Source of the DNA: JACDAS01 sp046262415
Lineage (GTDB): Bacteria; Actinomycetota; Thermoleophilia; Gaiellales; Gaiellaceae
DNA length: 5,104 nt
Reading direction: 5' to 3'
Assembly (NCBI GenBank): GCA_046262415.1
Contig: JBHEMU010000142.1
Span: 1-5,104, forward strand
Below are positions 3,274 through 5,104 of this stretch, in pieces (the first letter of the stretch is position 1; the number at the start of each line of letters is the position of its first letter). The position numbers and the translations under genes were made by a program. Below the pieces are notes generated by a model. The model did not search any database and was not told the origin of the DNA. It saw only the letters and a list, made by a program, of their open reading frames with translations.

Positions 3274-5104
3274 ATGCCAGTGGAGACCACACCCGCATAC
3301 GAGCCGGAGACGCCCTTCGAGGGCACGCCGGCCCTCGAGGCGCCGGTGCCCGACGCGCCGCCATCGTTCGATGGCTTCGCCAGTCAATCGGACGTCGAGA
3401 GCCCATTCCTGCCCGAGTACTGGACGGGCGAGGACGGGGAGGCGGCCTCGCCCGCCACGGCCGAGTTCGTCGGGCTGCTCGAGCAGCTCTGGGACGAGGA
3501 GTTCGACGAGCTGACGCTTCGGCTCGCGCAGGAAGCGGCGGCGGCCGTCGACGAGCGGCTGCCCGAGGGCGAGGAGCCCGGCGACCCGGCGGCGCGCGAG
3601 CGCTTCGTCGAGGGCTGGCTCGCGCCGCTGCAGGAGCACGCCGAGCGGCTACTGGAGAGCGTCGCCGACGCCGTCTCCGAGCACGACGTCGCCCAGCTCA
3701 GCGAGGGCGAGCTGGACTCGCTGCTGGCACCGCTCGAGGTCGGCCGCACGGACCTGTCGCCCACCTTTGAGGACTTCCTCGGCGGCCTGCTCAACAAGGC
3801 GAAGAAGCTCGCCAAGGGCGCCTGGAGCCTTGCCAAGAAGGGGATCGCCGCGGTCGGCAAGGTCATGCCGATCGGCATCCTGCTGGGCAAGCTCAAGGCG
3901 CTCGTGCAGCCACTGCTCAAGCGCGTGCTGAGCACGGCGCTCGGCAAGCTGCCGGCCGACCTCCAGCCCGCGGCGACGCAGCTCGCCAAGCGAGTCCTTG
4001 GGGCCGCCGGCCTCGAGCAGGAGACCGAGCATGAGGAGCCCGAGACCCCGGCCACGGCCGACGTCGGGGTGATCCAGCAGGAGCTCGACTTCGCCGCGGC
4101 GTCGCTGCTGTTCGCCGCCGACGAGACGGAGGGCGAGATCGCCCTCGCCGAGCACGCACTCGAGACGCAGGCCACGGAGCGCGAGGACGCCCTGCGGCTC
4201 AACGCGGCGCGCCAACGCTTCGTCGCGGAGGTCACGCGGCTACCCGCGGGCGAGGATCCCGCCGCCGCCGTGCAGGACTTCCTGCCGGCGATACTGCCGG
4301 TGGCGAAGATGGCCCTAGGAGTCGCCGGGCGCGAGCGCGTCGTCGGCTTCCTCGCCGGCTACCTGGCGAAGCTCATCGGACGGTACGTCGGGCCTGAGAA
4401 GAGCGCGCCGCTGTCGCGCGCGATCGTCGACGCCGGGCTGCGCTCGATCAGCCTCGAGGCGCCGCCGGAGAACGAGGGCGAGGCGGCCGGCGCGGCGCTC
4501 GCGGCGACGATCGAGGACACGGTCCACCGCCTCGGCGAGCTCGGCGAGCACGTCTTCGAGGACGAGGACCTGCTCGCGCACGAGACCTACCGCGCCTTCG
4601 AGGCGGCGGCGGTGGCGAACATGCCACCGGCCACGCTGCAGCCCGAGCTGCGGCCGGGCGCGTTCCTGACCGGTACCTGGGTGCTGATGCCGGCGCACCG
4701 TCGGGCGAAGGCCTTCAAGAAGTACAGCCGCGTGCTCGAGATGAAGATAACGCCGCAGGTCGCGCGCCGGCTGGCGACGTTCGGCGGCACGTCGCTGGAG
4801 ACGTTCCTGCGCGAGCACGACGGCGCGTCGGGCACCGTGGAGGCGCGGGCGCACCTCTACGAGGCGATCCCGGGCACGACGCTCGACCGGATCGCCGCGC
4901 TGGAGCGCGAGGCATCTGCCGGGCCCGGCCGCGGTGACGGTTCGTCGATCCACCCGCTGACGGCGGAGGCCGCGGGGCTGCTCTTCGGCGAGCCCGGCAT
5001 CGGGCGCGACGTCTCCCCCGCCTATCTCTCGGATCCCGATCAAATCGCGGTCGGCCGGCTGAGGTTGTGGCGCGCGATCTTGACCGCCGCCACCGCGCTC
5101 GGCG
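3274..5104 (+). CDS. Large acidic, cysteine-free protein with central cationic amphipathic block; incomplete at the right edge
   Basis: I read 610 codons from ATG without a stop to the window end. Residues 1-82 contain no Lys or Arg and are rich in Glu, Asp, Pro and Thr, with a repeated E(T/S)PF motif (12-15 and 42-45). Residues 66-160 look like acidic helices. Residues 170-228 contain 11 Lys, one Arg and no acidic residue in a Leu/Ala/Gly/Val background (KAKKLAKGAWSLAKKG, then GILLGKLKALVQPLLKRVL), ideal for amphipathic helices. After an acidic linker (248-265) come more helices, a second hydrophobic stretch (336-373), and a segment at about 450-610 that looks globular (PGAFLTGTWVLMP, RVLEMKITPQVARRLATFGG, HLYEAIPGTTLDRIAALERE, HPLTAEAAGLLFGEPGIGRD). 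There is no signal peptide, no cysteine and no catalytic motif I know. From memory it resembles large uncharacterised proteins encoded near phage-tail-like contractile injection loci; this is weak inference. Coding status is very secure. Confidence 0.9.
   Translation, partial: MPVETTPAYEPETPFEGTPALEAPVPDAPPSFDGFASQSDVESPFLPEYWTGEDGEAASPATAEFVGLLEQLWDEEFDELTLRLAQEAAAAVDERLPEGEEPGDPAARERFVEGWLAPLQEHAERLLESVADAVSEHDVAQLSEGELDSLLAPLEVGRTDLSPTFEDFLGGLLNKAKKLAKGAWSLAKKGIAAVGKVMPIGILLGKLKALVQPLLKRVLSTALGKLPADLQPAATQLAKRVLGAAGLEQETEHEEPETPATADVGVIQQELDFAAASLLFAADETEGEIALAEHALETQATEREDALRLNAARQRFVAEVTRLPAGEDPAAAVQDFLPAILPVAKMALGVAGRERVVGFLAGYLAKLIGRYVGPEKSAPLSRAIVDAGLRSISLEAPPENEGEAAGAALAATIEDTVHRLGELGEHVFEDEDLLAHETYRAFEAAAVANMPPATLQPELRPGAFLTGTWVLMPAHRRAKAFKKYSRVLEMKITPQVARRLATFGGTSLETFLREHDGASGTVEARAHLYEAIPGTTLDRIAALEREASAGPGRGDGSSIHPLTAEAAGLLFGEPGIGRDVSPAYLSDPDQIAVGRLRLWRAILTAATALG

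Noticed and set aside
3384..5043. Several long minus-strand frames opposite the large gene
   Set aside because: Their sequences are Ser/Ala- or Arg/Leu-rich mirror images of the Glu/Leu/Ala codons of the plus-strand gene, which has a Shine-Dalgarno and sensible protein features.
1..5104. CRISPR array or insertion sequence
   Set aside because: I see no regularly spaced direct repeats and no transposase motif or paired terminal repeats in either strand.

Overview
The window is very GC-rich and its coding frames end almost every codon in G or C. LuxR/NarL-type regulators ending in a Gly-Val-Ile tail, GTG starts and G-rich Shine-Dalgarno sites point to a high-GC actinobacterium. Thermoleophilia/Solirubrobacterales would fit, but that is only an impression of style and no lineage marker is present.

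Layout, left to right. (1) Positions 1-223, minus strand: the first 74 codons of a SIR2-like NAD-binding protein that runs off the left edge. (2) Positions 224-691: a spacer with a perfect 8-bp hairpin (372-391) and, at 640-681 on the minus strand, what reads as the 3' half of a tRNA (CAT anticodon loop, 5-nt variable loop, full T arm, acceptor strand) without its 5' half. That is the form of an attachment-site remnant. (3) Positions 692-2396, minus strand: three related response-regulator genes in tandem. They are a receiver-only protein, a full receiver plus LuxR-HTH protein, and a second receiver plus HTH protein whose recognition-helix region is broken by a one-base frameshift. All three lack the phosphoryl-accepting aspartate. 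A 65-codon ORF with its own Shine-Dalgarno and a candidate promoter precedes the third gene and overlaps its start by ATGA. (4) Positions about 2591-3039: a divergent control region with a minus-strand promoter candidate and two hairpins. (5) Positions 3040-5104, plus strand: a short ORF with the best Shine-Dalgarno of the window, then, 12 bases on, a long gene open to the right edge. The visible 610 residues are cysteine-free and acidic, with a strongly cationic amphipathic block in the middle.

How it may work together (inference): the tRNA fragment orientation places a putative integrated element to its right, so the regulator run and the large acidic protein would be cargo, and the SIR2-like gene would be in the flank or in a neighbouring element. 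The divergent arrangement suggests that one or more of the phosphorylation-independent-looking regulators control the plus-strand operon. The large protein resembles, from memory, big acidic uncharacterised proteins seen near phage-tail-like contractile injection loci. Nothing in this window proves that link.
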